Source: an uncultured Collinsella sp.
GTDB taxonomy: Bacteria; Actinomycetota; Coriobacteriia; Coriobacteriales; Coriobacteriaceae
Assembly: GCA_900754075.1 (NCBI GenBank)
Contig: CAAEBN010000036.1
Span: 1 to 37,741 of the forward strand
DNA: 37,741 nt
Direction of reading: 5' to 3'
The notes beneath the pieces were generated by a model. It saw only the letters and a list, made by a program, of their open reading frames with translations, was not told the origin of the DNA and did not search any database. Positions 16,624-24,777 of the stretch are shown one piece after another; the stretch's first letter is position 1, and each line of letters opens with the position of its first letter. The translations under genes and the position numbers were made by a program.

Positions 16624-16673
16624 CGGGCGGGCGAGATGAAGTTCCAACAGCTCCATCTTGCCCGCCCGTTTTT
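16624..16673 (+). terminator. Strong terminator in the leader of the DUF2798 gene
   Basis: Arms 16624-16638 and 16654-16668 pair over 15 bp (one G-U) around a 15-base loop, followed by TTTTT. It lies only 45 bases before the DUF2798 start, so it either ends a short upstream transcript or attenuates this gene. Confidence 0.85.
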
Positions 16674-16717
16674 GTTGCGTGGTGCCGCGGCACAACACAG
16701 AGAGGAATCTGCCCTTC

Positions 16718-17311
16718 ATGCCTATCAACAAACGAGAGAGCCTGCTGTTCACCTTTATCATGTGCTTTTGCATGGTGCTCTGGATGAGCATCTACAACGT
16801 TGCCCTGCAGCATGGGGCCATCAACGGCGAGGTCGTTGCCGCTGCGTGGCTCGGCTTCCCCGTTGCCTACATTTTTGCCATGTGCTGCGACTGGTTCGTC
16901 GCCAGCCCGCTCGCCAAGGGTTTCGCCTTTAAGTACTTGGTCACGCCGGGCAAGAGCTCGCCGCTTGCCATGACGCTCGCCGTCAGCTCCTGCATGGTCG
17001 TTCCTATGGTCATCATCATGTCGCTCTACGGTGCGTGCGAGGGCCTGTTCCACATGCCCGGCGGCCCGCTTGCAAACCTGCAGATGCTGCCGACGATGTG
17101 GCTCATCAACATCCCGCGCAACTTTATCATGGCCCTGCCCTGGAACCTGCTAGTGGCCGGTCCGATTGCTCGCTTTGTCTTCCGCCGCGCCTTCCCCATG
17201 GGCACGGTCTTTGCCGAGCCGCACATGGAACTCGTGCACATGCCGGGCGCTCCCACTGCCGAGGAGGTTGCCAACATTTCCGAGGGCATGGACGCTGAGC
17301 CCGCCTGCTAG
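16718..17311 (+). CDS. DUF2798 family membrane protein
   Basis: A 197-residue integral membrane protein of unknown function. It has about four hydrophobic segments (roughly 9-29, 43-65, 83-105, 130-155) that look like two copies of the two-helix DUF2798 unit; each unit has a Met/Phe-rich first helix and a Trp/Asn-containing second one. The last 30 residues are polar. The ATG at 16718 follows AGAGGA by 11 bases; the in-frame ATG at 16658 lies inside the terminator hairpin and was rejected. The gene stands alone between a leader terminator and clpC. No ligand or partner can be inferred. Confidence 0.75.
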   Translation: MPINKRESLLFTFIMCFCMVLWMSIYNVALQHGAINGEVVAAAWLGFPVAYIFAMCCDWFVASPLAKGFAFKYLVTPGKSSPLAMTLAVSSCMVVPMVIIMSLYGACEGLFHMPGGPLANLQMLPTMWLINIPRNFIMALPWNLLVAGPIARFVFRRAFPMGTVFAEPHMELVHMPGAPTAEEVANISEGMDAEPAC

Positions 17312-17410
17312 ACAGCAGCGCAAAACCAAACCGCCAAACGGACCGGAGCGATTCCTTTTTTGTAGACGTTGTCGCGCGGCTACGGGCAGGAAAGGTCCCA
17401 ACGGTTAACA

Positions 17411-17416
17411 TATACT
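17411..17416 (+). promoter_or_regulatory. Probable -10 box of clpC
   Basis: TATACT in an AT-rich patch about 85 bases before clpC. No good -35 is seen at normal spacing, so an activator may be needed. Confidence 0.35.
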
Positions 17417-17434
17417 CCATATGGGTAAAGAGAC

Positions 17435-17462
17435 CAAAGCGCTGCCGCGGGGCGGCGCTTTG
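17435..17462 (+). other. GC-rich leader hairpin upstream of clpC
   Basis: CAAAGCGCTGCC pairs with GGCGGCGCTTTG over 12 bp (one G-U) around GCGG. It lies between the -10 box and the clpC start; only a weak T stretch (CGTTTG) follows. Confidence 0.6.
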
Positions 17463-17499
17463 CGTTTGAAAAAAACTAGCTCGTCTAAGAGGAACTAGC

Positions 17500-20142
17500 A
17501 TGTTAGACCGTTTTACCGATCGGGCGCGTAAGGTCATGTCCATGGCCAAGCAGGAGGCGCTCGATCTTCATTCAAATAAGGTGGGCACCGAACACCTGCT
17601 GCTCGCGCTTGCCAAGGAGGATGAGGGCATTGCCGCCGAGGCACTGCGCTCGCTTGATATCTCCTACGACGACATCATGGACACCCTCAAGGAGGTCCAG
17701 ACCACGGTTCCCGAGCCCAGTGAGGAGACCGAGGCGGCTAAGCTCGCCTTTACGCCGCTCGTCATTAGCGTTATGGAGCGTTCATTCCGCGTGGCGCGTG
17801 AGAATAACCAGACCTACGTGTCGACCGAGCACTTGCTGATCGGCATCGTCGAAGAGGGCAACGGCATGGCCATGGACATCCTCATGCGCCTGGGTGTGTC
17901 GTCCGCCTCTATCAAAAAGGCTATCGAGAAACTCACCGCCAAGGACCAGGACAAGAAGCGTCCGCTCGCCGGCGCCGGTGCTGGTCGTCCCGGTGCGGGC
18001 CTGCCGTTCTTTAGCGGCTCGGATGCCTCTCAGCAAAAGGGGAGTGGCACCGATACGCTTAAGCAGTTCGCGACCAACCTCACGCAGAAGGCGCGCGACG
18101 GCGAGCTCGACCCTGTAATTGGTCGCGAAAAGGAAGTCCAGCGTATGATGGAAATTCTTTCGCGCCGCACCAAGAACAACCCGCTCATTCTGGGCGACCC
18201 CGGCGTGGGCAAGACGGCCATCGTCGAGGGCCTGGCTCAGCAGATTGCAGCCGGCAACGTGCCCGAGAACCTCATGAACCAGAATATCTGGACGCTCGAT
18301 CTGCCGGGTCTTGTTGCGGGTGCCAAGTATCGCGGCGAGTTTGAGGAGCGCCTCAAGAACGTGATCCAGGAGGCCACCGAAGCCGACGACGTCATCCTGT
18401 TTATCGACGAGATGCACACTATCATCGGTGCCGGTTCTGCCGAGGGCTCCATCGACGCGAGCTCCATGCTCAAGCCCGTGCTCGCGCGCGGTGCCTTCCA
18501 GATTATCGGCGCCACCACGGCCGAGGAATTCCGCAAGTACCTCACCAAGGACCCGGCCTTTGAGCGTCGCTTCCAGACCATCGATGTCGAGGAGCCGAGC
18601 GTCGAGGACACGGTTAAGATCCTGACCGCGCTCAAGCCGCGCTACGAGGAGCACCACCATGTGCGCTATACGCAGGGTGCTATCGAGGCTGCCGCGAACC
18701 TTTCCAACCGCTACATCCAGGATCGCTTCCTGCCCGATAAGGCCATCGACCTCATTGACGAGGCCGGTGCCCGCGCTCGCATCGCCGCGAATCGCGCGCC
18801 CGAGCCGGTGCGTGAGGCCGAGCATCGCGTGGAGGAGCTTAAGGCCGCCGCGCAGGAGGCCACCGAGAGCGACGACATGAACAAGGCCGCCGAGATCACC
18901 GAGCAGCAGAAGGCCGCCGAGATTGAGCTCGCCGAGGCCAAGGCCGCCTGGACCGCCGAGCTCGACGCCAGCCCGCTCACCATCGATGTGAGTCAGATCG
19001 CCGATATCGTGTCCGTGACTTCGGGCGTGCCGGTTTCCTCGCTTACCGAGAGCGAGAGCCGTCGCCTGTTGCAGGCCGAAAGCGTGCTCAAGACGCGCAT
19101 CATCGGTCAGGATGAGGCTGTCGAGGCAGTTGCCAAGGCCGTGCGCCGCAGCCGCTCGCCGCTCAAGGACCCGCGTCGCCCCGGCGGCAGCTTTATCTTC
19201 CTGGGTCCCACCGGCACGGGCAAGACCGAGCTCGCCAAGACGCTCGCCGAGTATCTCTTTGGCAGCAAGGATGCGCTCATCAGCTTCGACATGTCCGAGT
19301 TCGGTAGCGAGTTCGAGGTCTCCAAGCTCATCGGTAGCCCTCCGGGTTACGTCGGTCACGACGAGGGCGGCCAGCTCACCAAGGCCGTTCGTCGCCACCC
19401 GTACTCGGTCGTGCTGTTCGACGAGATCGAGAAGGCGCACCCCGATATCTTCAACATCTTGCTGCAGGTGCTGGAGGAGGGCCGCCTGACCGATAGCCAG
19501 GGCAAGACGGTCGACTTCCGCAACACCGTGATCATCATGACGTCCAACGTGGGCGCCCGCGAGATTGCGCAGGATGCGAGCGTGGGCTTTGGCACCACCG
19601 GCGAGCAGGGTCTCACGTCGAGTGAGATCCGCGGCCGTGCGATGGGCGAGCTCAAGCGCCTGTTCCGCCCCGAGCTGCTCAACCGTATCGATGACATCGT
19701 GGTGTTCCAGAAGCTTTCGGGCGAGAACCTGACCAAGATCGCTCACCTGCTGGTGGATGACCTGCGTCAGCGTCTGATCGCAAACGGCATGAACATCAAG
19801 CTCACCGATGCGGCCTACGACAAGATTGTGGCGGAGGGTACCGACCTCACCAACGGCGCGCGTCCGCTGCGCCGTGCCATCCAAAAGCTCATCGAGGATC
19901 CGCTGTCCGAGGAACTGCTGGCTGGCGAGTGGGGCTGTGGCGATACCGTCCTGTGCGACGTGGTCGACGGCAAGTTTGTCTTTAGCCACGGCACGGGTGA
20001 GATTCCGGCGCCGCGTCCGGCGGGTGCACTCGGGGGCGATACCGCTCCGGCGGCGCCGCACACCGGAAACGCCGCGCCTGTGAGCAGTGGCGTGACCTCG
20101 GGCCCCGGCGGCATGATGCAAGCCGGTTCCGGCGCGCTGTAG
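17500..20142 (+). CDS. clpC: ClpC-type AAA+ unfoldase (ATPase subunit of Clp protease)
   Basis: Unfolds substrates and feeds them to ClpP. The 880 residues show two Clp N-repeats (about 1-150), AAA-1 with Walker A GDPGVGKT (232-239) and Walker B ILFIDE, a short coiled middle domain (about 430-490, Ala/Glu-rich), and AAA-2 with GPTGTGKT (569-576) and VVLFDEIEKA. The middle domain length fits ClpC rather than ClpB. The C-terminal 45 residues are a Gly/Ala/Pro-rich tail beyond the folded D2 domain. The first codon has an AGAGGAA site. No ctsR, mcsA or mcsB lies upstream, unlike Firmicutes, as expected for an actinobacterium. Confidence 0.95.
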   Translation: MLDRFTDRARKVMSMAKQEALDLHSNKVGTEHLLLALAKEDEGIAAEALRSLDISYDDIMDTLKEVQTTVPEPSEETEAAKLAFTPLVISVMERSFRVARENNQTYVSTEHLLIGIVEEGNGMAMDILMRLGVSSASIKKAIEKLTAKDQDKKRPLAGAGAGRPGAGLPFFSGSDASQQKGSGTDTLKQFATNLTQKARDGELDPVIGREKEVQRMMEILSRRTKNNPLILGDPGVGKTAIVEGLAQQIAAGNVPENLMNQNIWTLDLPGLVAGAKYRGEFEERLKNVIQEATEADDVILFIDEMHTIIGAGSAEGSIDASSMLKPVLARGAFQIIGATTAEEFRKYLTKDPAFERRFQTIDVEEPSVEDTVKILTALKPRYEEHHHVRYTQGAIEAAANLSNRYIQDRFLPDKAIDLIDEAGARARIAANRAPEPVREAEHRVEELKAAAQEATESDDMNKAAEITEQQKAAEIELAEAKAAWTAELDASPLTIDVSQIADIVSVTSGVPVSSLTESESRRLLQAESVLKTRIIGQDEAVEAVAKAVRRSRSPLKDPRRPGGSFIFLGPTGTGKTELAKTLAEYLFGSKDALISFDMSEFGSEFEVSKLIGSPPGYVGHDEGGQLTKAVRRHPYSVVLFDEIEKAHPDIFNILLQVLEEGRLTDSQGKTVDFRNTVIIMTSNVGAREIAQDASVGFGTTGEQGLTSSEIRGRAMGELKRLFRPELLNRIDDIVVFQKLSGENLTKIAHLLVDDLRQRLIANGMNIKLTDAAYDKIVAEGTDLTNGARPLRRAIQKLIEDPLSEELLAGEWGCGDTVLCDVVDGKFVFSHGTGEIPAPRPAGALGGDTAPAAPHTGNAAPVSSGVTSGPGGMMQAGSGAL

Positions 20143-20165
20143 GGATTAAACATACCTTGTATAAC

Positions 20166-20200
20166 GGGGGCGTTTCCGATAAGGAAGCGCCCTCATTTCT
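20166..20200 (+). terminator. Terminator-like hairpin after clpC
   Basis: GGGCGTTTCC pairs with GGAAGCGCCC (one G-U) around GATAA; a mixed T-rich tail follows. Confidence 0.65.
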
Positions 20201-20224
20201 ATTGAAATGCGCTTCAATCTGCCG

Positions 20225-20255
20225 TGCTATACTAAAATCGAGATATAGTATAGCA
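20225..20255 (+). promoter_or_regulatory. Palindromic operator/promoter of the RelB-PIN pair
   Basis: A perfect 10-bp inverted repeat, TGCTATACTA and TAGTATAGCA, with an 11-base spacer. It contains TATACT (20228-20233) and TATAGT -10-like boxes and ends 11 bases before the antitoxin start, the usual place for toxin-antitoxin autorepression. Confidence 0.8.
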
Positions 20256-20266
20256 AAGGAGCTGAT

Positions 20267-20626
20267 ATGCCTACGTCAATACTCGACACGCGGCCAGTTC
20301 AGATGAACGTGCGTATAGATCGCCAGCTCAAAGAGGCGGGAGACGCCGTCCTGACTCATATTGGCATGACGCCGTCACAAGCCGTTCGGATACTTTGGGA
20401 GTATCTGGTCGTTAACGGACGCATGCCCTCGAAGGGAGACGCGGCGGCTCCGGTTTCTGACGGAGTGGAGCATCGGCGCATGGAGTCAAGGGCCGCGCAA
20501 GGCAGCCATATCGTTCGCGATTCGTGCCTCAAATACGGCATCCCCATCCCTGAGTTCTCGGGAGACTATGACGACCTCTATGAGGAGGCCATGGCGGAGC
20601 GCTATCCCGAGTGGGTGGAACTATGA
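20267..20626 (+). CDS. RelB/DinJ-family antitoxin
   Basis: A 119-residue antitoxin. Residues about 13-55 fit the RelB/DinJ ribbon-helix-helix pattern (a short strand with MNVRIDRQLKEAGDAVL, then GMTPSQAVRILWEYLV). This should dimerise and bind the palindrome just upstream. The C-terminal half (about 60-119) is polar and acidic, suited to masking a toxin, and is longer than in classic DinJ (86 residues). AAGGAG gives a good start. Its stop overlaps the PIN gene's ATG (ATGA), so the pair is translationally coupled. Pairing a RelB-type antitoxin with a PIN toxin is not the usual RelE/YafQ partnership. Confidence 0.82.
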   Translation: MPTSILDTRPVQMNVRIDRQLKEAGDAVLTHIGMTPSQAVRILWEYLVVNGRMPSKGDAAAPVSDGVEHRRMESRAAQGSHIVRDSCLKYGIPIPEFSGDYDDLYEEAMAERYPEWVEL

Positions 20627-21144
20627 GCACAGAAGGCGTCCTCAAGCTGTTAATCGATACCAACGTATGGATGGATTATTTTTCTGGCAGGTCCGACCGT
20701 ACGGCAAATGTCGTCCATCTGATCGAGATTGCCGACGCCTCGGAACGGATTGCCCTGTTTGCCTCGTCGCTTTCGGTCAAAGACGTTTCATATCTTGTCT
20801 CGGCGGCAATCAAGCAGGAGTGCCGAAGAAAGACTGGCTCACTGAGCGATAACGCCATTGCGGCGGCAGACGAAACGGCCTGGGCATGCGTTCGACAGAT
20901 GCGCGAGCTAGCCCTCATCGCCCCGGTCGGTGCAGACGAGGTCTTCGACTCCTTTGTGTTCAAGCACCACCACAATGACTTTGAGGACGACCTGATGCTG
21001 GGCGTCGCCAATCGCATTGATGCCGATTACGTCGTGACGGAGGACAAGAATCTTATTAAACATACCAATGCTGTATGCATTAATGTTCAACAGGCGTTGA
21101 GGTTGGTTGGGGGGTCCAACGTTCCCTCTGCGCAGCCCGTCTAG
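20623..21144 (+). CDS. PIN-domain ribonuclease toxin
   Basis: A 173-residue PIN protein, expected to be a Mg2+-dependent RNase acting on tRNA or rRNA as VapC toxins do. The first acidic residue is in LIDTNVWMDYF near the N-terminus. The C-terminal acidic cluster is FEDDLMLGVA, followed by a DYVVTEDKNL strand. At 173 residues it is larger than typical VapC (about 130). An upstream in-frame start (20611) exists, but ATGA coupling to the antitoxin favours 20623. It forms a two-gene unit with the RelB-type antitoxin. Confidence 0.85.
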   Translation: MSTEGVLKLLIDTNVWMDYFSGRSDRTANVVHLIEIADASERIALFASSLSVKDVSYLVSAAIKQECRRKTGSLSDNAIAAADETAWACVRQMRELALIAPVGADEVFDSFVFKHHHNDFEDDLMLGVANRIDADYVVTEDKNLIKHTNAVCINVQQALRLVGGSNVPSAQPV

Positions 21145-21292
21145 CTTGCTTTACCTTGATAAAGTGGCGTTTCCTCACCGTTAGCCGATGATGCGAGAGC
21201 GCTCGGCGTTTTCGACTGGTTTATGCACGCAAAGTCTGGGAATATACAAGTCGCATGTCTTACTGTCTAACCAGTTGCGCCAAGGAGGCACC

Positions 21293-22750
21293 ATGGACTA
21301 CAAGATTACCGGCTACGAGCCCGCCCAGCTGTTCCATTTCTTTGAGGAGATCAGCGCGATCCCCCGTGGGTCTGGCAACGAGAAGGGCATCAGCGATTTC
21401 CTGGTTGCGTTTGCCAAGGAGCGCGGCCTCGACGTGTATCAGGACGAGGTCTACAACGTCATCATTCGCAAGCCCGCATCTGCCGGCGCCGAGAATGCCC
21501 CGACCGTGATGCTGCAGGGCCACATCGATATGGTTTGCGACAAGTTGGGTTCCGTTGAGCACGACTTTGCGACCGACGGTATCGACCTGGTCGTCAAGGA
21601 CGGCGTCCTCACCGCTAACGGCACCACGCTGGGCGCCGACAACGGTATCGCCGTCGCTCTGATGCTCACCGTGCTCAACGACGATTCGATTGCTCATCCG
21701 GCCCTCGAGTGCGTGTTCACCACCGACGAGGAGACTGGCCTGGTTGGCGCCGAGACGCTCGACAAGTCCCAGATTAGCGCCCGCACCATGATCAACCTCG
21801 ATTCCGAGGAGGAGGGCGTGGCCACCGTCAGCTGCGCCGGCGGCGTCGTCGTTACCTACACCTGCCCGATCGCGCGCGAGCACAAGACCGGTAGCACCCT
21901 CACGCTCGACATCTCCGGCCTGCTGGGCGGTCACTCCGGCAGCGATATCCACCTGGAGCGCGGCAACGGCAACCTCATCATGGCCCGCATTATCGACCGC
22001 CTGATGGTTGCCGGCGAGCCCGCCATCGTTAGCTTTAACGGCGGCACCAAGGACAACGCCATCAACCGTGAGTGCAAGGCCGTTCTGGTCTACGCTGACC
22101 ACGCTGCCGCCGAAGCCGCGGCCCAGATCGCAAAGGGCATCATCGCCGACGTCACTGCCGAGCTCGAGGTCTTCGACCCCGGCTTTACCTGCACCGTCGA
22201 GATTGCCGATAACGCTGAGGTCGAGGCCATGGACCAGAAGTCCGCGCTTGCCCTCATCCGCGCCCTGCGTCTTGCCCCTAACGGCGTGATTCGCCGCAAC
22301 GTCGCCACCGACGGCTCCGTCGAGGTTTCCTCCAACATCGGTGTGGTTGCCACTTCTGACGACGAGGTCAAGATCATGCTGTCCCCGCGCTCATCGATCA
22401 CCTCGCTGCAGAACGAGTTCAAGGACCGCCTGCAGACGCTGGCCGATGTCCTGGGCTTCGACGCCAAGTTTGAGTTCGAGTATCCCGGCTGGAGCTATGC
22501 CGAGCATTCGCCGGTCCGCGACGTCTTTGTCGAGAGCTATCGCGAGCTCTTTGGCTCCGAGCTGCGCATCGAGTCCATTCACGCCGGCCTTGAGTGCGGC
22601 CTGTTTGCCGAGGCCCTGCACGGCCTGGACGCCATCGCCGTGGGCCCGACGCTCTCCGATGTCCACACCCCGGACGAGAGCATGGAGCTCGCTTCTGCTG
22701 AGCGCTTCTACGAGCTGCTCATCGACGTCCTCAAGCGCCTCGCTGCGTAA
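21293..22750 (+). CDS. pepD: Beta-Ala-His/Xaa-His dipeptidase (PepD, M20C)
   Basis: Cytosolic zinc aminoacyl-histidine dipeptidase with broad dipeptide activity. At 485 residues it is the usual PepD length. Metal-site motifs are seen in order: LQGHIDMVCDK, LGADNGIAVALML and TDEETGLVGAE, then a lid domain (about 210-390), and near the end HAGLECGLFAE and VGPTLSDVHTPDE. The ATG follows an ideal AAGGAGG by 5 bases. The gene is monocistronic; TATACA at 21243 is a possible -10 box. Confidence 0.95.
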   Translation: MDYKITGYEPAQLFHFFEEISAIPRGSGNEKGISDFLVAFAKERGLDVYQDEVYNVIIRKPASAGAENAPTVMLQGHIDMVCDKLGSVEHDFATDGIDLVVKDGVLTANGTTLGADNGIAVALMLTVLNDDSIAHPALECVFTTDEETGLVGAETLDKSQISARTMINLDSEEEGVATVSCAGGVVVTYTCPIAREHKTGSTLTLDISGLLGGHSGSDIHLERGNGNLIMARIIDRLMVAGEPAIVSFNGGTKDNAINRECKAVLVYADHAAAEAAAQIAKGIIADVTAELEVFDPGFTCTVEIADNAEVEAMDQKSALALIRALRLAPNGVIRRNVATDGSVEVSSNIGVVATSDDEVKIMLSPRSSITSLQNEFKDRLQTLADVLGFDAKFEFEYPGWSYAEHSPVRDVFVESYRELFGSELRIESIHAGLECGLFAEALHGLDAIAVGPTLSDVHTPDESMELASAERFYELLIDVLKRLAA

Positions 22751-22756
22751 AGGTTG

Positions 22757-22787
22757 CGCTAGCAGCAGCCCGAGCCACGTGCTAGCG
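22757..22787 (+). repeat. Short inverted repeat after pepD
   Basis: CGCTAGCA and TGCTAGCG are perfect 8-bp arms separated by 15 bases, located just before the pepD terminator. No function is evident. Confidence 0.45.
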
Positions 22788-22805
22788 GATTGCAAATGAA
22801 ATTAT

Positions 22806-22851
22806 GAGGGGGGCATCCGAGCTTTTGCGACGGGTGCCCCCCCTCTTTTTT
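22806..22851 (+). terminator. Intrinsic terminator after pepD
   Basis: GAGGGGGGCA pairs with TGCCCCCCCTC (one bulge), followed by six T. It lies between the convergent ends of pepD and hipA. Confidence 0.92.
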
Positions 22852-22878
22852 GTTTGATAATTGCGAAATTACGGCCAC

Positions 22879-24183
22879 CTAGTCCATTTCTGCCCTGATG
22901 AGGTCGAGGGTGCGCTGGCAGTTTTCGTGGACAGGGCCGAGCATATGCTCGCGCAGGTCCGTCATGCCGGGCAGGTCGGCGTATTCGTCCATGACCTCTT
23001 CCATGCAAATGGGCACCTCGTAGGCGAGGTCCATCATGGTCGCAAAGCAAAACTTCTCGGTCAGTCCGGCATCGACGAGCGTCGCCTCCAGCGCGGGGTC
23101 GCCCATACCGTGGTATCGGCGGATAGCACCTGGACCGATGCGCCCCACACGATTTTCGCCGCCAACGCTCATGGCAAGGCGCGCCCGGCGGCGCATGCGC
23201 TCGTACGCCAAGCCCGATGCAACGTCATACATACGGGCCATCATAGCTGTGCCGCCGTTTCCAAGAAGCAGGGAATAGTTTTTCGCGTGCGCATCCGGTG
23301 CGCCGATGATGGCGTTAAAGAAAAGTATCTGCGTAAACAGATACAGGTTAAGTTGATGGTGGCTCGTATTGACGAGGAGTTCCTGAATATCGCGTGCGGT
23401 CGGGCCGCCGTCTGCCGTGTACTTTTGAGCGGGCATCACTCCAAGGGCCTGACAGAGGTCTTCTTGGTGTAGACGCCTGATCGTTCCGTCTTTGACTTTC
23501 ACGCGGTCATAGCGCTCAACAATGAGGGCAGGTTCGTCTTCAAACATACGATATTCGACGTTTGCCGTTGCGATGCCGGCGCGCTGGGCGCTTTTCATGC
23601 AGACGAACTCATTGAGAGCCTCGAGTTTAAATCCGATAACGCCATTTTTGAAAATATGCGTCGTGGGCGAGGAGCCCATGCATTCGCACCAGCGGCCGTT
23701 TATGAACGCGAGCGCGAACTTGCCCTGGTTGCCTCCAAGTGACCAACTTTCATCTAGACCCATCCACGATGCATCGCGGTCATCTCTGATCGACTTGAGA
23801 CGAAGAGCAATTTCGTGGTCGTCTATAGGGCGGTATTCGCCAGCGCGATGCAGGACGGCGTCGGCATCTTCTTCGGCACAAAACTGCACGCCGCCCGGAC
23901 AGTCGAGTCCGATATGGCTGAGCAACGCAACGGGATTGTTGGGCCTAACGTTGAATTCGGCGGCAATCGCTTTTCGTTGGTCCTCGCTGTCGGGTAGAAG
24001 GCCAAACAGGTACGGATTCATGACCTGTTGGCCGTATGTGCGATTCGATACGGGTATGTTGGTCGATAGGGCTGGCCCGTCATAGTCATGATCGTAGGTA
24101 AAGCTGATAAGACCGTTCTTATCTTGCGTGAGCGTTCCAGCAGGCACGCCGCAAATAATGGTCCGAAGTGATGTTCTGGCCAT
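22879..24183 (-). CDS. hipA: HipA-family serine/threonine kinase toxin
   Basis: A 434-residue HipA-type kinase. HipA of E. coli phosphorylates glutamyl-tRNA synthetase and causes persistence; the target here is unknown. Visible parts: an N-terminal HipA N-1 region (about 1-110), WSLGGNQGKFAL (148-158) at the start of the kinase core, the SSPTTHIFK phosphate loop (171-179), the catalytic PDAHAKN (296-302) and the metal-binding MYDVASG (318-324). The start has an AAGGGAA site and lies 3 bases after the hipB stop, so the two form one operon. Confidence 0.9.
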   Translation of the reverse strand: MARTSLRTIICGVPAGTLTQDKNGLISFTYDHDYDGPALSTNIPVSNRTYGQQVMNPYLFGLLPDSEDQRKAIAAEFNVRPNNPVALLSHIGLDCPGGVQFCAEEDADAVLHRAGEYRPIDDHEIALRLKSIRDDRDASWMGLDESWSLGGNQGKFALAFINGRWCECMGSSPTTHIFKNGVIGFKLEALNEFVCMKSAQRAGIATANVEYRMFEDEPALIVERYDRVKVKDGTIRRLHQEDLCQALGVMPAQKYTADGGPTARDIQELLVNTSHHQLNLYLFTQILFFNAIIGAPDAHAKNYSLLLGNGGTAMMARMYDVASGLAYERMRRRARLAMSVGGENRVGRIGPGAIRRYHGMGDPALEATLVDAGLTEKFCFATMMDLAYEVPICMEEVMDEYADLPGMTDLREHMLGPVHENCQRTLDLIRAEMD

Positions 24184-24186
24184 TGG

Positions 24187-24654
24187 CTATTTCCCTTCAG
24201 ACTTGGTTTGGCTAGATGCGTTTGCGGCAATCGAGACTCCGAGATTGGACATGGCGAAATCGGCGAAGGCCTTGTCGTAGAGCTCGGACGTAAGGGGGGT
24301 ATCTGCAAGAGCCGGAATGGTAGTGCTGCGACGGTTGCGATGATGAAGACGTTGAGCGCGATGGCATCTGGAGGTGCTGCAAGGTTGATCAGGATGCGGG
24401 GCGTCGACTGGTCGCTCGTTTTTCGCTTCGCCGATATCCCCTTGAGCGGCGAGTGCCAGTCCAAGAGCATTGAAAATCGTCAGCAACTTGTCGAGTCGAA
24501 TGCCGGTGGCGTCTCCTAGCTCGAGCGATGCGAGCAAGCGCTCCGAAACACCGGCCTTTTTGGCGAGGGCGGCACGGGTGAGACCCTGAGCCTCGCGTGC
24601 CTGGCGCACGTAGATGCCAGCTTGGCGCGGTGTGGTGATGGGAAGGGTATCCAC
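24187..24654 (-). CDS. hipB: HipB-like XRE-family antitoxin/repressor
   Basis: A 155-residue protein. Residues about 10-65 form an XRE helix-turn-helix (VRQAREAQGLTRAALAKKAG and a following recognition helix), as in HipB. Beyond the usual length of about 88, a Pro/His/Arg-rich stretch (about 78-115) leads to a C-terminal segment containing TSELYDKAFADFAM. The middle reads as low-complexity linker; a compensated double frameshift is an alternative. GTG start with AGGAG 7 bases upstream. It probably binds the palindromic array at 24669-24738 and inhibits HipA. Confidence 0.83.
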   Translation of the reverse strand: MDTLPITTPRQAGIYVRQAREAQGLTRAALAKKAGVSERLLASLELGDATGIRLDKLLTIFNALGLALAAQGDIGEAKNERPVDAPHPDQPCSTSRCHRAQRLHHRNRRSTTIPALADTPLTSELYDKAFADFAMSNLGVSIAANASSQTKSEGK

Positions 24655-24668
24655 GGCTATCTCCTAAC

Positions 24669-24738
24669 GTGCAGACTTTTGCATATCAGTATGACATGCA
24701 AAAGTCTGCACGAATAGGCATTATGCAAAACTCTGCAT
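24669..24738 (-). promoter_or_regulatory. Three-half-site operator upstream of hipBA
   Basis: A perfect 16-bp inverted repeat (GTGCAGACTTTTGCAT at 24669-24684, complement at 24696-24711) with an 11-base spacer, plus a third copy (ATGCAAAACTCTGCAT, 24723-24738). Each half-site is itself TGCA-flanked. A CATACT -10-like box lies between the arms on the minus strand. Confidence 0.85.
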
Positions 24739-24777
24739 GAGACTCCTACATTGACGTTGGCTTATGAGAGGCGTTTT

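Noticed and set aside
17782..20121. 779-codon open frame on the minus strand opposite clpC
   Set aside because: Low complexity with no family signature; opposite a clear ClpC gene.
24018..24470. Second minus-strand frame across the hipB-hipA junction
   Set aside because: Could mean a compensated frameshift in hipB. The hipB frame itself is open, has a good start and stop next to hipA, and resumes natural-looking sequence, so an intact gene with a linker is simpler.
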